The notes: a model not told the origin generated them from the letters alone. Positions 7,894 to 16,871 are shown, counted from the first letter of the stretch. The stretch: DNA of 64,000 bases from Pedobacter caeni (GCF_900129215.1 NZ_FQUQ01000007.1:248001-312000), one strand, 5' to 3'. Made by a program: numbers and translations.

Positions 7894-8535
7894 ATGAAGT
7901 ATTCACTCACCTTATTATTGCTTCTTTTCATTTCTTCTGCGTTTGCACAACAAACAACGGGAAGTAAGAAGTTGATTCAGTTTACCGGAATTATCACCGA
8001 TGTAGACAGTAATACAGTGGTGCCTTATGTAACGGTAACCAATTTAACGAATAAAGGGCAACGGTATGCGGCCAATTATAAGGGGTATTTCTCTTTTATT
8101 GCACATCCGGGTGACACCATTCTTTATACTGCTGTGGGATACCGGGATCTACTCCTGTCTATTCCGACGCAGATCGACGATAGCAAATACACCGCAATGG
8201 TGAAATTAAAAGCTGAAATTATGAACCTCCCTACGGTCAGGGTATACCCATGGGCTACTGTAGAGGAGTTTACCCGGGATTTCATGGCCATGAAGATTGC
8301 TGATGATGATTTCTCCATTGCGATCAGGAACGTGTCGCAGGAGAGCATTTCAGGATTGATGCAAACCCTTCCGAGGGATGCGGGCGAGATCTCCGGAATC
8401 AACTTCAAGCTGAATCATGACCGGGCTTTAAACAAGAATATGGTGCAAACCAACCCGCTTTTAAACCCATTTGCATGGGGTAAGTTGATGCAATCCATAT
8501 TCAAAGGGGATAAAAGCAGGAGCGAAGGGAATTAA
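7894..8535 (+). CDS. Secreted CarboxypepD_reg-like domain protein
   Basis: Exported protein of unknown function, 213 residues from the ATG at 7894; a TTG two codons earlier lies within the promoter element and is rejected. A signal peptide (hydrophobic core about 5-15, then SSAFAQQ) precedes a carboxypeptidase-regulatory-like beta-sandwich with ITDVDSNTVVPYVTV, KGYFSF and GDTILYTAVGY. Such domains occur at the N-termini of SusC proteins and as small stand-alone periplasmic proteins. The rest (about 120-213) carries no recognised domain. The stop codon overlaps that of def on the opposite strand by 3 bp. Confidence 0.75.
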   Translation: MKYSLTLLLLLFISSAFAQQTTGSKKLIQFTGIITDVDSNTVVPYVTVTNLTNKGQRYAANYKGYFSFIAHPGDTILYTAVGYRDLLLSIPTQIDDSKYTAMVKLKAEIMNLPTVRVYPWATVEEFTRDFMAMKIADDDFSIAIRNVSQESISGLMQTLPRDAGEISGINFKLNHDRALNKNMVQTNPLLNPFAWGKLMQSIFKGDKSRSEGN

Positions 8536-9089
8536 CGCCTTCTGCTCTGCTGTGGAAAACGCATTTTATAATCTGCCTTTACATTTCCTTTAGAAATCGC
8601 GTCAAGTTTACTTTTCAGCATTCTTTTACGTAATAAGCTCAATGTGTCAGTAAACAGCTTACCCTGGATGTGATCATATTCGTGTTGAATTACACGGGCA
8701 GGCATTCCTGTAATTTCTTCTTCATGCAGTTCCCAGTTTTCATCATAATAGCGGATTCTGATGTTGGGTTTACGCATTACATCTTCTCTGATATCGGGAA
8801 TGCTCAGGCATCCTTCATTGAAAGCCCAGGGTTCTCCGGTTTCTTCCAGGATTTCGGCATTGATGAAAGTCCTTTTGAAAGCGTTTTCATCTTCGTCTGC
8901 TCCGGTATCAACAATAAACAATCTGATTGCTAAGCCAATCTGAGGAGCAGCTAAGCCAACGCCATGTGCATTATACATGGTTTCGTACATGTTGCTGATT
9001 AATTGTTTTAAATCCGGGTATTCCTGCTCAATAGGAGCACAAACCTTTTTTAATACCGGATCGCCATATGCTACAATAGGTAATTTCAT
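8532..9089 (-). CDS. def: Peptide deformylase
   Basis: Metalloenzyme that removes the formyl group from nascent proteins. With the ATG at 9089 the product has 185 residues beginning MKLPIVAYGDPVL; an upstream start at 9104 would place the first codon inside the promoter. All three motifs are present: GVGLAAPQIG (43-52), EGCLS with metal ligand Cys (92-96), and HEYDH with the two His ligands and catalytic Glu (136-140). The C-terminus is basic (QQSRRR). The M16 peptidase gene ends 18 bp upstream on the same strand, so the two may be co-transcribed in addition to the promoter at 9094-9101. Confidence 0.97.
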   Translation of the reverse strand: MKLPIVAYGDPVLKKVCAPIEQEYPDLKQLISNMYETMYNAHGVGLAAPQIGLAIRLFIVDTGADEDENAFKRTFINAEILEETGEPWAFNEGCLSIPDIREDVMRKPNIRIRYYDENWELHEEEITGMPARVIQHEYDHIQGKLFTDTLSLLRKRMLKSKLDAISKGNVKADYKMRFPQQSRRR

Positions 9090-9093
9090 AGTG

Positions 9094-9101
9094 CAAAAAT
9101 A
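9094..9101 (-). promoter_or_regulatory. TAnnTTTG -7 element of def
   Basis: On the minus strand TATTTTTG ends 4 nt before the def ATG, the same spacing as at mrp. Confidence 0.45.
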
Positions 9102-9107
9102 CAAATA

Positions 9108-10337
9108 TTACCCTAAAGGGTAAAAAGTTAAGGAGGTAAGATTACTTTCATCTAATATTTCATTGGCAATATTGGCCATATCAGTGGTAGTTACTGCCTG
9201 AATTTTGTTAAATACGGTTTGGAGGTCGTCAATTTTGTTGTAGTCTATGAGACTTTTAGCCATGGATATGATCAATCCAATTCTGTTTTCTTCGCCAAGG
9301 GCGATTTGTCCGATAAACTTATTTTTCGATTTTTGAAGCTGTACCTCTGTCAGGGGATGATCTTTAATTTTTTTAAACTCTCTGAAGATCAGAGAAAGTG
9401 CTTTATCCACTTTTTCCTGGTCGGTGCCAAAATATAAGGTGAAGATTCCGGTATCACTAAGCGGGCTGTAACCTGTTTCTATTGTATAGGCAATTCCATG
9501 TTTTTCGCGGATTTGCAGGTTTAAAATGGAACTCATTCCTGTGCCTCCCAGCAAATTATTGAGCAGGAGCAAACCCGTTTTATAAGGATGGTGCAAAGAA
9601 TAAGCCTGAGCACCTAACATGGCATGTGCCTGCATGATGGGTTTCTGAAAAGAATGGGTCACTACAGGCGCCTTTTCCGGGACTATCCGGGAGTTGTTAT
9701 GTAAGTTTTCTGGTATTTCAGCATAATATTTAGTACCAATCTTAACCACTTTATTTAAGGAATAGTTCCCTAAAACAGCGATGATCATCTTATCTGTATG
9801 ATAGTTTTCTCTGATAAAATCATGGATGTCTTTCTTACTGATTTTATTGACGCTTTCCGCGCTGCCAAGAATATTTCTTCCCAAGGGGTGACCTGCAAAA
9901 ACAAGGTCCTCAAAATCGTCATATATCGCCTCTTCCGGCTGATCCAGATAGGAGGTAATCTCATCAAGGATGACACTCTTTTCTTTCTCCATTTCATCCT
10001 CCGGGAAGGTTGAATGAAAAACGATATCGTGGAACAGTTCTAAGGTCCTGTCCAGGTAGGGATTGAGAAAAGAGGCATGGATGCAGGTATACTCCTTTGT
10101 CGTATAGGCATTGAGGTCTGCACCAACACTTTCCAGACGGTTTAAGATCTGGTTTGTATTTCTTTTCTCTGTGCGTTTAAAAATCAGGTGCTCAATAAAA
10201 TGGGCAAGGCCGGCTTTTTCATCCTGTTCATCCCTGGAGCCACTATTTACAATAATGCAGGCATGAGATATCGCAGATGCAGAAGGGACATGAAGTAATC
10301 TGATGCCATTAGGCAAGGTGTGAACATTGTATTCCAT
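9108..10337 (-). CDS. M16-family zinc metallopeptidase
   Basis: Peptidase of the pitrilysin/processing-peptidase family, 409 residues from the ATG at 10337 (a TTG directly before it is not needed). The inverted zinc motif HFIEH is at 46-50, preceded by SGSRDE and followed by the EKEKSVILDEI helix that supplies the third ligand. Domain two has the typical GGTGMSSILNLQIREK substrate-binding segment, so both M16 halves are present in one chain of the ~420-aa class. No signal peptide is visible, which suggests a cytosolic enzyme. Substrate unknown. Lies directly upstream of def. Confidence 0.92.
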   Translation of the reverse strand: MEYNVHTLPNGIRLLHVPSASAISHACIIVNSGSRDEQDEKAGLAHFIEHLIFKRTEKRNTNQILNRLESVGADLNAYTTKEYTCIHASFLNPYLDRTLELFHDIVFHSTFPEDEMEKEKSVILDEITSYLDQPEEAIYDDFEDLVFAGHPLGRNILGSAESVNKISKKDIHDFIRENYHTDKMIIAVLGNYSLNKVVKIGTKYYAEIPENLHNNSRIVPEKAPVVTHSFQKPIMQAHAMLGAQAYSLHHPYKTGLLLLNNLLGGTGMSSILNLQIREKHGIAYTIETGYSPLSDTGIFTLYFGTDQEKVDKALSLIFREFKKIKDHPLTEVQLQKSKNKFIGQIALGEENRIGLIISMAKSLIDYNKIDDLQTVFNKIQAVTTTDMANIANEILDESNLTSLTFYPLG

Positions 10338-10344
10338 CAAGCTG

Positions 10345-10352
10345 CAAAGATA
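10345..10352 (-). promoter_or_regulatory. TAnnTTTG -7 element of the M16 gene
   Basis: Minus-strand TATCTTTG, 7 nt before the ATG at 10337. Confidence 0.45.
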
Positions 10353-10410
10353 CGCAAGAAATAAGCTTCTGCAGGATAATATTTCTGTATCAATTTAAGG
10401 ATTTACCTGC

Positions 10411-10914
10411 TTATTTGATGACCGAATACCTGAAGGTATAGAAGCCGGTCTCATTGTAATCCTCTTCGTCAAAGTAATAGCTTAAAATTTCCAGTTTGAC
10501 ATGCTTTCCTGCTGCGGTTTTAACCAGGATTACCTTACCTGGAATGGGGGTCAGGGCATGGCTTGCCATGTCGTAATTATACCAGCCATTGCCTGATCCT
10601 GTTGGAATCGCACTGCTGCTCTGGCTGTCTTTTTTATATCCGCTCTCCGGAGCTTTAACTACCTTATCAAAGGTTGTATTGCTTAAAATCTGGGCAGATA
10701 CATTTCCTTTACTGTTGATTTTAATTGCTGTATTGTTGAAGGCGAGGTCCCACTTTTCTGTTTCTTTTACAATTTTTCCAGCTTCCAGGCTATAGAAAGT
10801 GGTTTTTGACTTGGCATCCAGATTTTTCTCTGTCTTTAAAACCTGAGCGTTAGCACTGAGGCCGGCAAATAGAAAAGCAGATACTAAGGATAGGGTATAG
10901 GAAGGTAATTTCAT
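10411..10914 (-). CDS. HmuY-like secreted protein
   Basis: Exported protein of 167 residues with a signal peptide (hydrophobic core about 8-18, cleavage likely after SANA). The mature part resembles the HmuY family: a KTTFYSLEAGKIV start, the EKWDLAF segment and a closing FYTFRYSVIK strand. HmuY proteins bind haem at the cell surface in Porphyromonas, but many homologues have no shown ligand, and no lipobox Cys or haem-transport gene is nearby. A haem role is only a possibility. It is flanked by the M16 gene and the DUF2157-like pair on the same strand, with gaps of about 70 bp on each side. Confidence 0.7.
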   Translation of the reverse strand: MKLPSYTLSLVSAFLFAGLSANAQVLKTEKNLDAKSKTTFYSLEAGKIVKETEKWDLAFNNTAIKINSKGNVSAQILSNTTFDKVVKAPESGYKKDSQSSSAIPTGSGNGWYNYDMASHALTPIPGKVILVKTAAGKHVKLEILSYYFDEEDYNETGFYTFRYSVIK

Positions 10915-10982
10915 GTCTTTTTTTTACAAAGAAACAAACTATCTGGAACTATTCTAAATAACTGCAAAGATTTATTTTCTTT

Positions 10983-12161
10983 TTAAAAGTCTGCGCTTGA
11001 TCCTCCTCCTCCGAAATTCCCTCCTCCCATTCTCGGTGTTTCAGGCGCAGCAGCAGGACCAGAAAAGGTTTCGCCGACAATAAGCGACTCTACTTTGATC
11101 TTATCCAGCAACTGATCGTCATCCAGTTCTTCATAAGTAAAGCCTTTCTTTGGCGTTTTCAGGTAGCGGATTACCCCATAAGATAAGGCCAGTAATCCTG
11201 CTCCAACCAGGGATAAAGCCCCTTCTATCGGCATGAGATGGTAATAATTTCTAAAGGTGAAGGCCGCAGCAGCAACCAGGATTAAACCGGAACGCAATAA
11301 GATCACGTCCTTTCGTTTGAGGCCCGAGGCGATGTAAACAAAAGGGAGCGCTATGGTCCAGGCCCAGAAGAACCATCCCAGAGGGATTCCTTCATCGCTT
11401 TTTAAAGGCTGGCTGATCATGCTTCCCATTTCTCTGACCACAAAGTAATTTCCCGCGGCATAACCCACAAGAAGAGAGAACACCTGCACTGCTATTAGAC
11501 AGTTTTCATAGTTTTTATATTTCTTCAGGTAAACGCATAAGAAATATACTCCTGCGGAGACCAGTATGATCAAAAAAGGAAGAAAGGCTGTCGCATAGGG
11601 TCCGTAACTTTGAGCGCTGAAAAACAGGAACAATATTAAGGACAAAAAGGAGATCACCGCCATCAGCATGTCTGCAAACCGCAGGGCAAAATAACCCGCC
11701 AATATAAATGTGAAGGGACAGACCTGGCTTTCAAAAGAGTCGGAAAGGTTATGACGCCCGATTAGGCTCAGGTAGCCAATATAAGCAGCCAGGATAAGCC
11801 CTCCGGCAGTCCACATCAATGCATCGTCTACACCAGATCTGAAATGATGGTTTCTTTTGACGATTAATTCCAGCATGATATAGCTGATGATTCCTAAAAA
11901 TAGCCAGTATCCAGGGGAGGTGATGAGGTCATTTATATCACTCAGCATGAGGCTGAGCAGTCCACCGGCAAAGCCCGTTATGATGTAGGTCAGGATGAAA
12001 AGACCAACCCTCATGAAAATATTAGGTGAATAAAAGCCCACCGGATACTTTTCTTCCAGGTGCTTTAATTCTTCAGCAGTAATGTCTCCCAGACGATGTG
12101 CTCTTTTTAACTGGTTCTGCAAATCTAAATTGTTCAGCCAGGTTTTGTTATAAATGATCAT
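10983..12161 (-). CDS. DUF2157-like multi-pass membrane protein
   Basis: Inner-membrane protein of unknown function, 392 residues. A short soluble N-terminus (about 1-50, with ITAEELKHLEEKYP) precedes about ten hydrophobic segments. The soluble tail ends in a Gly-rich stretch (GGGNFGGGGSSADF) that resembles the tails of some TPM-type and LemA-associated membrane proteins. The arrangement of a helical N-terminus followed by many helices fits the DUF2157 family. Its ATG overlaps the stop of the upstream gene by 4 bp (ATGA), so the two are translationally coupled and probably form one complex. Confidence 0.65.
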   Translation of the reverse strand: MIIYNKTWLNNLDLQNQLKRAHRLGDITAEELKHLEEKYPVGFYSPNIFMRVGLFILTYIITGFAGGLLSLMLSDINDLITSPGYWLFLGIISYIMLELIVKRNHHFRSGVDDALMWTAGGLILAAYIGYLSLIGRHNLSDSFESQVCPFTFILAGYFALRFADMLMAVISFLSLILFLFFSAQSYGPYATAFLPFLIILVSAGVYFLCVYLKKYKNYENCLIAVQVFSLLVGYAAGNYFVVREMGSMISQPLKSDEGIPLGWFFWAWTIALPFVYIASGLKRKDVILLRSGLILVAAAAFTFRNYYHLMPIEGALSLVGAGLLALSYGVIRYLKTPKKGFTYEELDDDQLLDKIKVESLIVGETFSGPAAAPETPRMGGGNFGGGGSSADF

Positions 12162-13138
12162 GAGGCTTTAATTTGCTTGTTTAAATAGATTAACAGACGG
12201 ATTAGGGCAATGGCAGAACCAATAAAATACAGGCAGCACAGGTATATTGCAGCGATATCATTAATTGTAATGAAGCCTCTCACCATGATGATGCTAAAGG
12301 CGATATAGCTATAAAGAACTACGAGTAACAAAAAGTAGAATGATTTATGTTTCCTCGCGTCTGTATACAGGTAAAATGCCAGGGCAAAGAGTACCACAAG
12401 CCATAAAAATGAAAAGGGGGCATCGTAATGGTTAAAGTAACCAAACAACAAAGAGATAAATGAAATATGGATCCCGAAATGCAGGTAACTAAATCTGAAA
12501 TGTTTTTTGAAATTGAAATATTCCGTCAGCTGACCAGCTGCCAGGAGTACCAGGCCCAGGATCAGGTAGGTGTAAATTACCGTTTCGTTGTCAAAGTTCC
12601 CACTGGAGAGGACCTGAGCGGGTGTAACCGACACCCCCATCCATATGGCGAGGTTGGCAATTCCCATACTGAGAATCCCAAGGTGGTCAAATTCATAAGC
12701 GACAAAAAAGAGCAGCAGCATAGGGATAAAAGTTGCCATGCCATAGTTCGTGCCGAAAACGGTGTACTGAAACTGTAAATAGCCGACGAAGGTTAAAAAG
12801 CTGAGGCAACCAAGAAGCAGGAGGTAATCAAAAAGAGAATTGGGCGATTTTACCAGTTCTCTGCTAAAAGGAGGACGGTGTTTAAGGCAATAAGCAAAAC
12901 AACCGATGCTGATGGCTGCGATGATGGCCAGGATCACCTGATGGCCAATGGTGTCAATGTTCTTGTAGATGAGAATACCTAATCCGGTACTCAACAGCAT
13001 GACACCCAGATATAATAAGGTTTTTAATTCCCAATGCAGGGAAAACAAGGGGTTTTGCTCCCTAAGGCGTATCTTTTCAAAAGAAGTGGCTGAAATAAAG
13101 TCTTCTTCTTTCAGTTTATCGTAATGCTCCGCATTCAT
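12158..13138 (-). CDS. DUF2157-like multi-pass membrane protein
   Basis: Inner-membrane protein of 326 residues with no known function. A charged N-terminus of about 45 residues (KLKEEDFISATSFEKIRLRE) is followed by roughly ten hydrophobic segments and a short basic C-terminus. Family placement rests on the same layout as the overlapping downstream gene: soluble helical head, then a bundle of helices. The two are likely distant paralogues, though little direct identity is visible. The gene is divergent from htpG, with a 161-bp shared upstream region. Confidence 0.6.
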   Translation of the reverse strand: MNAEHYDKLKEEDFISATSFEKIRLREQNPLFSLHWELKTLLYLGVMLLSTGLGILIYKNIDTIGHQVILAIIAAISIGCFAYCLKHRPPFSRELVKSPNSLFDYLLLLGCLSFLTFVGYLQFQYTVFGTNYGMATFIPMLLLFFVAYEFDHLGILSMGIANLAIWMGVSVTPAQVLSSGNFDNETVIYTYLILGLVLLAAGQLTEYFNFKKHFRFSYLHFGIHISFISLLFGYFNHYDAPFSFLWLVVLFALAFYLYTDARKHKSFYFLLLVVLYSYIAFSIIMVRGFITINDIAAIYLCCLYFIGSAIALIRLLIYLNKQIKAS

Positions 13139-13225
13139 AGGGCAGGAAATGTTTAATCATAAGATATTCAAGTATACGCAAAGATTTTGTTTCCCCGTGA
13201 TCAATAAGGAATTTGGGTGTTAAAC

Positions 13226-13238
13226 TGTCAATTTGACA
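13226..13238. promoter_or_regulatory. Perfect inverted repeat upstream of htpG
   Basis: TGTCAA and TTGACA flank a single T. It lies 62 bp before the htpG ATG and 88 bp before the divergent membrane-protein gene. It looks like an operator for a dimeric regulator, but the binding protein is unknown; the right arm also matches a classical -35 hexamer. Confidence 0.4.
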
Positions 13239-13299
13239 AGAAAGTCGAATTGGAATAGCCATTGATAGGATCGCTATGTACTTAAAAATGAGTTAACAT

Positions 13300-15189
13300 A
13301 TGAGCATAGAAGAAAAAGGAACCATTTCCATTCACACGGAGAATATTTTCCCGATCATCAAAAAATTCCTGTATTCAGACAATGAGATTTTCCTGCGCGA
13401 GCTGGTATCCAATGCCGTTGATGCGGTACAAAAGATCAAACGTCTTGCCGCACTGGGACAATACAACGGAGAGCTGGGTAGCCCATTGGTAGAAGTTGCT
13501 GTTGATGCAGAAAAAAAGACCATTACCATTACTGATAATGGTTTAGGTATGACTGCTGAAGAGATTAAAAAATACATCAATCAGGTGGCTTTCTCTGGAG
13601 CAAGTGAGTTTGTAGAGAAGTTTAAAGACGCTAAAGATGCAAATGAAATCATAGGTAAATTCGGTTTAGGCTTCTATTCTGCGTTTATGGTCGCAGATTT
13701 GGTGGAGATCCAGACACTTTCTTATCAGGATGGTGCTGAGCCTGCCCGTTGGGTATGTGATGGCAGTACTGAATTTGAAATCAGTGCTGGTAACAGAGCT
13801 ACCCGTGGTACGGAGATTACCCTGCATATTAATGCAGAATCTGAGGAGTTTCTAAGTAAAAATAAGCTGGAAGAGATTCTGGATAAATATGGTAAATTCT
13901 TACCGGTACCTATTAAATTCGGAACAAAGACAGAGCAAATTGCTGATGGTGAAGACGAAGAAGGAAAACCAAAAACAGTAGCTGTTGAGGTGGATAACAT
14001 CATCAATACCACTAACCCGATCTGGACAAAGGCACCTGCAGATTTGTCAGACGAAGATTATCTTGCGTTTTACAAACAACTGTATCCTTTCTCTGAAGAT
14101 CCATTGTTTTGGATCCACCTGAATGTAGATTATCCTTTTAACTTAACTGGAGTGTTATACTTCCCTAAAGTGAAGAACGATTTCGACATGCAACGCAATA
14201 AGATCAAGCTGTTCTCCCGTCAGGTATTTATTACCGATGAGGTAAAAGATATTGTTCCTGAGTTCCTGATGTTGTTACATGGTGTGATTGATTCGCCTGA
14301 TATTCCACTGAATGTTTCCAGAAGTTTCCTTCAGGCAGACAGTAATGTTAAAAAAATCAACAGTTACATCACTAAAAAAGTAGCGGATAAACTACAGGAA
14401 CTTTTCAATAAAGACCGTAAGGCTTATGAGGAAAAATGGGGTGATATCGGGTTGTTCGTAAAATACGGCTTGGTAAGTGAAGAGAAGTTTTATGATAAAG
14501 CGAAGGATTTTGCGCTATTGACCAATACTAAAAATGAGCACTTTACTTTAGGAGAGTACCATGATAAGGTAAAAGACTTCCAGACTGATAAAAATGGTCA
14601 GGTGGTTTATATCTACTCTAATGATCCTGCCAAACAGGATAGCTTTATTCAGTCGGCCAATAAGAAAGATTACGATGTTTTATTGATGAACTCGCCGATT
14701 GACAACCATTTCATCAATCATTTAGAGAACAAACTGGAAAAAACGCAGTTGAAACGTGTAGATTCAAGTGTTGCAGATAAGCTGATCGAAAAAGATGATG
14801 CGATTGAATCTGTTCTTACTGAAGAGCAGTCTAAAAAAGTGACTGAAATCTTTACAAAAGCAATTACCAAACCTGGAATGCAGGTAGAGGTGGTTGGTTT
14901 AAACCCGGAAGAATTACCTGTTACGGTAACCATGGATGAGTTTATGCGCCGGATGAAGGACATGGCTCAGATGGGTGGCGGAATGGGCTTCTATGGAAGT
15001 ATGCCAGACAATTACAAGGTGGCCATTAATGGAAACCATAAGCTGATTGGTAAAATTCTTTTAACGGACAATGAAGAAGAGCAAAGCCTGCTTGCCAAAC
15101 AAGCAGTGGATTTGGCTTTATTGGCGCAGGGAATGCTAACCGGAGCGGAATTAACTGCATTTGTGAGCAGAAGTGTAAATCTGATCTAA
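13300..15189 (+). CDS. htpG: Molecular chaperone HtpG (Hsp90)
   Basis: ATP-dependent cytosolic chaperone, 629 residues (E. coli HtpG has 624). The GHKL ATPase domain carries NEIFLRELVSNAVDA with Glu34 and Asn38, the nucleotide-binding DNGLGM (Asp79) and the lid segment GKFGLGFYSAFMV (about 123-135). The middle domain contains FSRQVFITDE and the NVSRSFLQ catalytic-loop Arg. The C-terminal dimerisation domain has a Met/Gly-rich stretch (MRRMKDMAQMGGGMGF) and no MEEVD tail, as expected for bacteria. It stands alone between a divergent membrane-protein operon and its own terminator. Confidence 0.98.
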   Translation: MSIEEKGTISIHTENIFPIIKKFLYSDNEIFLRELVSNAVDAVQKIKRLAALGQYNGELGSPLVEVAVDAEKKTITITDNGLGMTAEEIKKYINQVAFSGASEFVEKFKDAKDANEIIGKFGLGFYSAFMVADLVEIQTLSYQDGAEPARWVCDGSTEFEISAGNRATRGTEITLHINAESEEFLSKNKLEEILDKYGKFLPVPIKFGTKTEQIADGEDEEGKPKTVAVEVDNIINTTNPIWTKAPADLSDEDYLAFYKQLYPFSEDPLFWIHLNVDYPFNLTGVLYFPKVKNDFDMQRNKIKLFSRQVFITDEVKDIVPEFLMLLHGVIDSPDIPLNVSRSFLQADSNVKKINSYITKKVADKLQELFNKDRKAYEEKWGDIGLFVKYGLVSEEKFYDKAKDFALLTNTKNEHFTLGEYHDKVKDFQTDKNGQVVYIYSNDPAKQDSFIQSANKKDYDVLLMNSPIDNHFINHLENKLEKTQLKRVDSSVADKLIEKDDAIESVLTEEQSKKVTEIFTKAITKPGMQVEVVGLNPEELPVTVTMDEFMRRMKDMAQMGGGMGFYGSMPDNYKVAINGNHKLIGKILLTDNEEEQSLLAKQAVDLALLAQGMLTGAELTAFVSRSVNLI

Positions 15190-15208
15190 GAAATATTTTC
15201 TCTATGAA

Positions 15209-15242
15209 AACCCCGTTGCATTCTCATGTAACGGGGTTTTTT
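15209..15242 (+). terminator. Rho-independent terminator of htpG
   Basis: AACCCCGTTGCA (15209-15220) pairs with TGTAACGGGGTT (15227-15238) around a 6-nt loop and runs into six T. Confidence 0.9.
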
Positions 15243-15376
15243 ATGATCTGAAATTGAGGGTTGAAATGAAAACAAAGAAAAATTTAAGGGAACTGTAGCG
15301 TTTTTAAAGTGTATTACGTTTTAGGAAGAAAAAACAGAAATACACAAAATAATTTGTACACTTTAAAATTTTAATC

Positions 15377-16084
15377 ATGGAAATTTCTAACAAACTTAAA
15401 AATATAGGTAAAGGATTTGTTGCCATTGTTGCCATCTCAGTTGCATTGTCTGCCTGTTCTAAAAGAAATGATCAGCCATCAATTATAGCTGCAGGTGTTT
15501 CTTTTATCAATGCGAGTCCGACAGTTAAAGAATTTGACATTTATATTGGAAGAGATCAATTGATGGCCGATGCATTCAAATACGGGATAAAGTCTGTCTA
15601 CGTTGCGCTATACCCGGGAACCACTACCTTACGGATTACTGAAAGAGGAAAACCAACACTTCTTTTAACTAAAGATCAGACTTATCAATCCGGGAAACGT
15701 TATTCTACCTTTTTAATAGATACCGGAGCTAACAGATCCTTCTTAACTGTTGTTGATAAACTGGATAGCCCGGCTACAGATACGAAAGCAAAAGTTCGTT
15801 TCCTTAATTTAAGCCCGGATGCTCCAGCCTTGAGTTTAGCGGTTACAGGAGCTGCGGCCCCTTTATTCACGAATAAATTGTTTAAGGAATCAACCTCTTT
15901 TACTGACGTGGAGCCAGGAGATAATGTTTCTTTTGACCTTAAAGAGGCAGATGTCGTAAAAGCTACTCTGGCTGCCGGAAAGCTTGAAAAAGGAAAATTT
16001 TATACCATTTATGCCAAAGGATATAAAGGTAAATCAGATGGCGACCTCTTAAAGTTTGGCGCCAATATCTTTGTCGCACAATAG
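15377..16084 (+). CDS. DUF4397 domain lipoprotein
   Basis: Predicted lipoprotein of 235 residues with an N-terminal signal and lipobox (VALSAC, Cys27). Two related beta-rich repeats start at VSFINASPTVKEFDIYIG (about 40) and VRFLNLSPDAPALSLAV (about 140); this S/FxNxSPxxPxxDx pattern is typical of DUF4397 domains in Bacteroidota and Firmicutes surface proteins. Function unknown. It is a single gene between the htpG terminator and its own terminator, upstream of the first ECF module. Confidence 0.85.
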   Translation: MEISNKLKNIGKGFVAIVAISVALSACSKRNDQPSIIAAGVSFINASPTVKEFDIYIGRDQLMADAFKYGIKSVYVALYPGTTTLRITERGKPTLLLTKDQTYQSGKRYSTFLIDTGANRSFLTVVDKLDSPATDTKAKVRFLNLSPDAPALSLAVTGAAAPLFTNKLFKESTSFTDVEPGDNVSFDLKEADVVKATLAAGKLEKGKFYTIYAKGYKGKSDGDLLKFGANIFVAQ

Positions 16085-16094
16085 ATACCCCCCA

Positions 16095-16123
16095 GGCCGG
16101 TTTCTTAGGAGATCGGCTTTTTT
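16095..16123 (+). terminator. Terminator after the DUF4397 gene
   Basis: GCCG (16096-16099) and CGGC (16114-16117), extended by pairs of TTTCT with AGGAGA, are followed by seven T. Confidence 0.7.
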
Positions 16124-16144
16124 AAACGTTTAAGAAGAAATGAT

Positions 16145-16152
16145 TAAATTTG
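16145..16152 (+). promoter_or_regulatory. TAnnTTTG -7 element upstream of the ECF sigma gene
   Basis: TAAATTTG sits 119 nt before the ATG at 16272. This would give a leader of about 110 nt, far longer than at most genes in the window. Confidence 0.4.
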
Positions 16153-16271
16153 CATTTTGACTCTTAGACAATGTGTTAGCGTATATTGAGATTGGAATTC
16201 TTATTCAATCTCTTTGTTTTATCCGTGTAAAGATGGAGAACTTAAAGAATCCTTAATTGTGTTAGAAAAGA

Positions 16272-16841
16272 ATGCTCAAGTTTGAGGACGTATTAGCGGG
16301 GTGTTTGAAAAATGACAACAAGTGCAAAGAGGTGGTTTATAAATCATTCTATGGCTATCTAATGGGCGTGATTTTGCGATACGTTAATGATAAAAATGAT
16401 GCTCAGGAGTTGATTAATGACAGTTTTATTAAGGTTTTCAAGAGCATTGGGCAGTTTGGTTTTCCAAAGGAGAAGGCTGATTTACAGAAAGCCTTTAAAG
16501 GTTGGATTGCGAGAATTTCTTCCCGGACGGCGATCGATTTTCTGAGAAGCAGACGGACTTATCTATATGTAGATGACATAGAGGAACAGCAACAGCCTCT
16601 TACAGAGCTCAATGCCATTTCACAGCTTAATGTGCAGGATATTATGAAACTATTAGGACAACTGCCTGAAACACACAAGCTGATTTTTAACATGTATGAA
16701 ATTGAAGGGTTCTCGCATGATGAGATCTCAAAGATGTTGAATATACCGGAAAGCTCCAGCCGGGTTTACCTGACCAGAGCAAAGAATAAATTAAGGATGC
16801 TTTATTCAAAATCATTAATTAGTTCTTATGAATCCAACTAA
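16272..16841 (+). CDS. ECF-type RNA polymerase sigma factor
   Basis: Alternative sigma-70-family factor, 189 residues. Region 2 (about 20-90) includes ILRYVNDKNDAQELINDSFIKVF, and region 4 (about 130-180) shows LPETHKLIFNMYEIEGFSHDEI, then the recognition helix with SSSRVYLTRAKNKLR. No region 3 or extra domain is present, as usual for ECF factors. The next gene, 30 bp downstream, encodes a membrane protein with a short cytoplasmic head and is the likely anti-sigma partner. Its regulon cannot be predicted from this window. Confidence 0.93.
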   Translation: MLKFEDVLAGCLKNDNKCKEVVYKSFYGYLMGVILRYVNDKNDAQELINDSFIKVFKSIGQFGFPKEKADLQKAFKGWIARISSRTAIDFLRSRRTYLYVDDIEEQQQPLTELNAISQLNVQDIMKLLGQLPETHKLIFNMYEIEGFSHDEISKMLNIPESSSRVYLTRAKNKLRMLYSKSLISSYESN

Positions 16842-16871
16842 ATTAAACAATAGAGACCGTGCATCTTATCC

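Noticed and set aside
12467..12778. 103-codon plus-strand frame opposite the DUF2157-like gene
   Set aside because: No recognisable protein features; a shadow of the membrane-protein codons.
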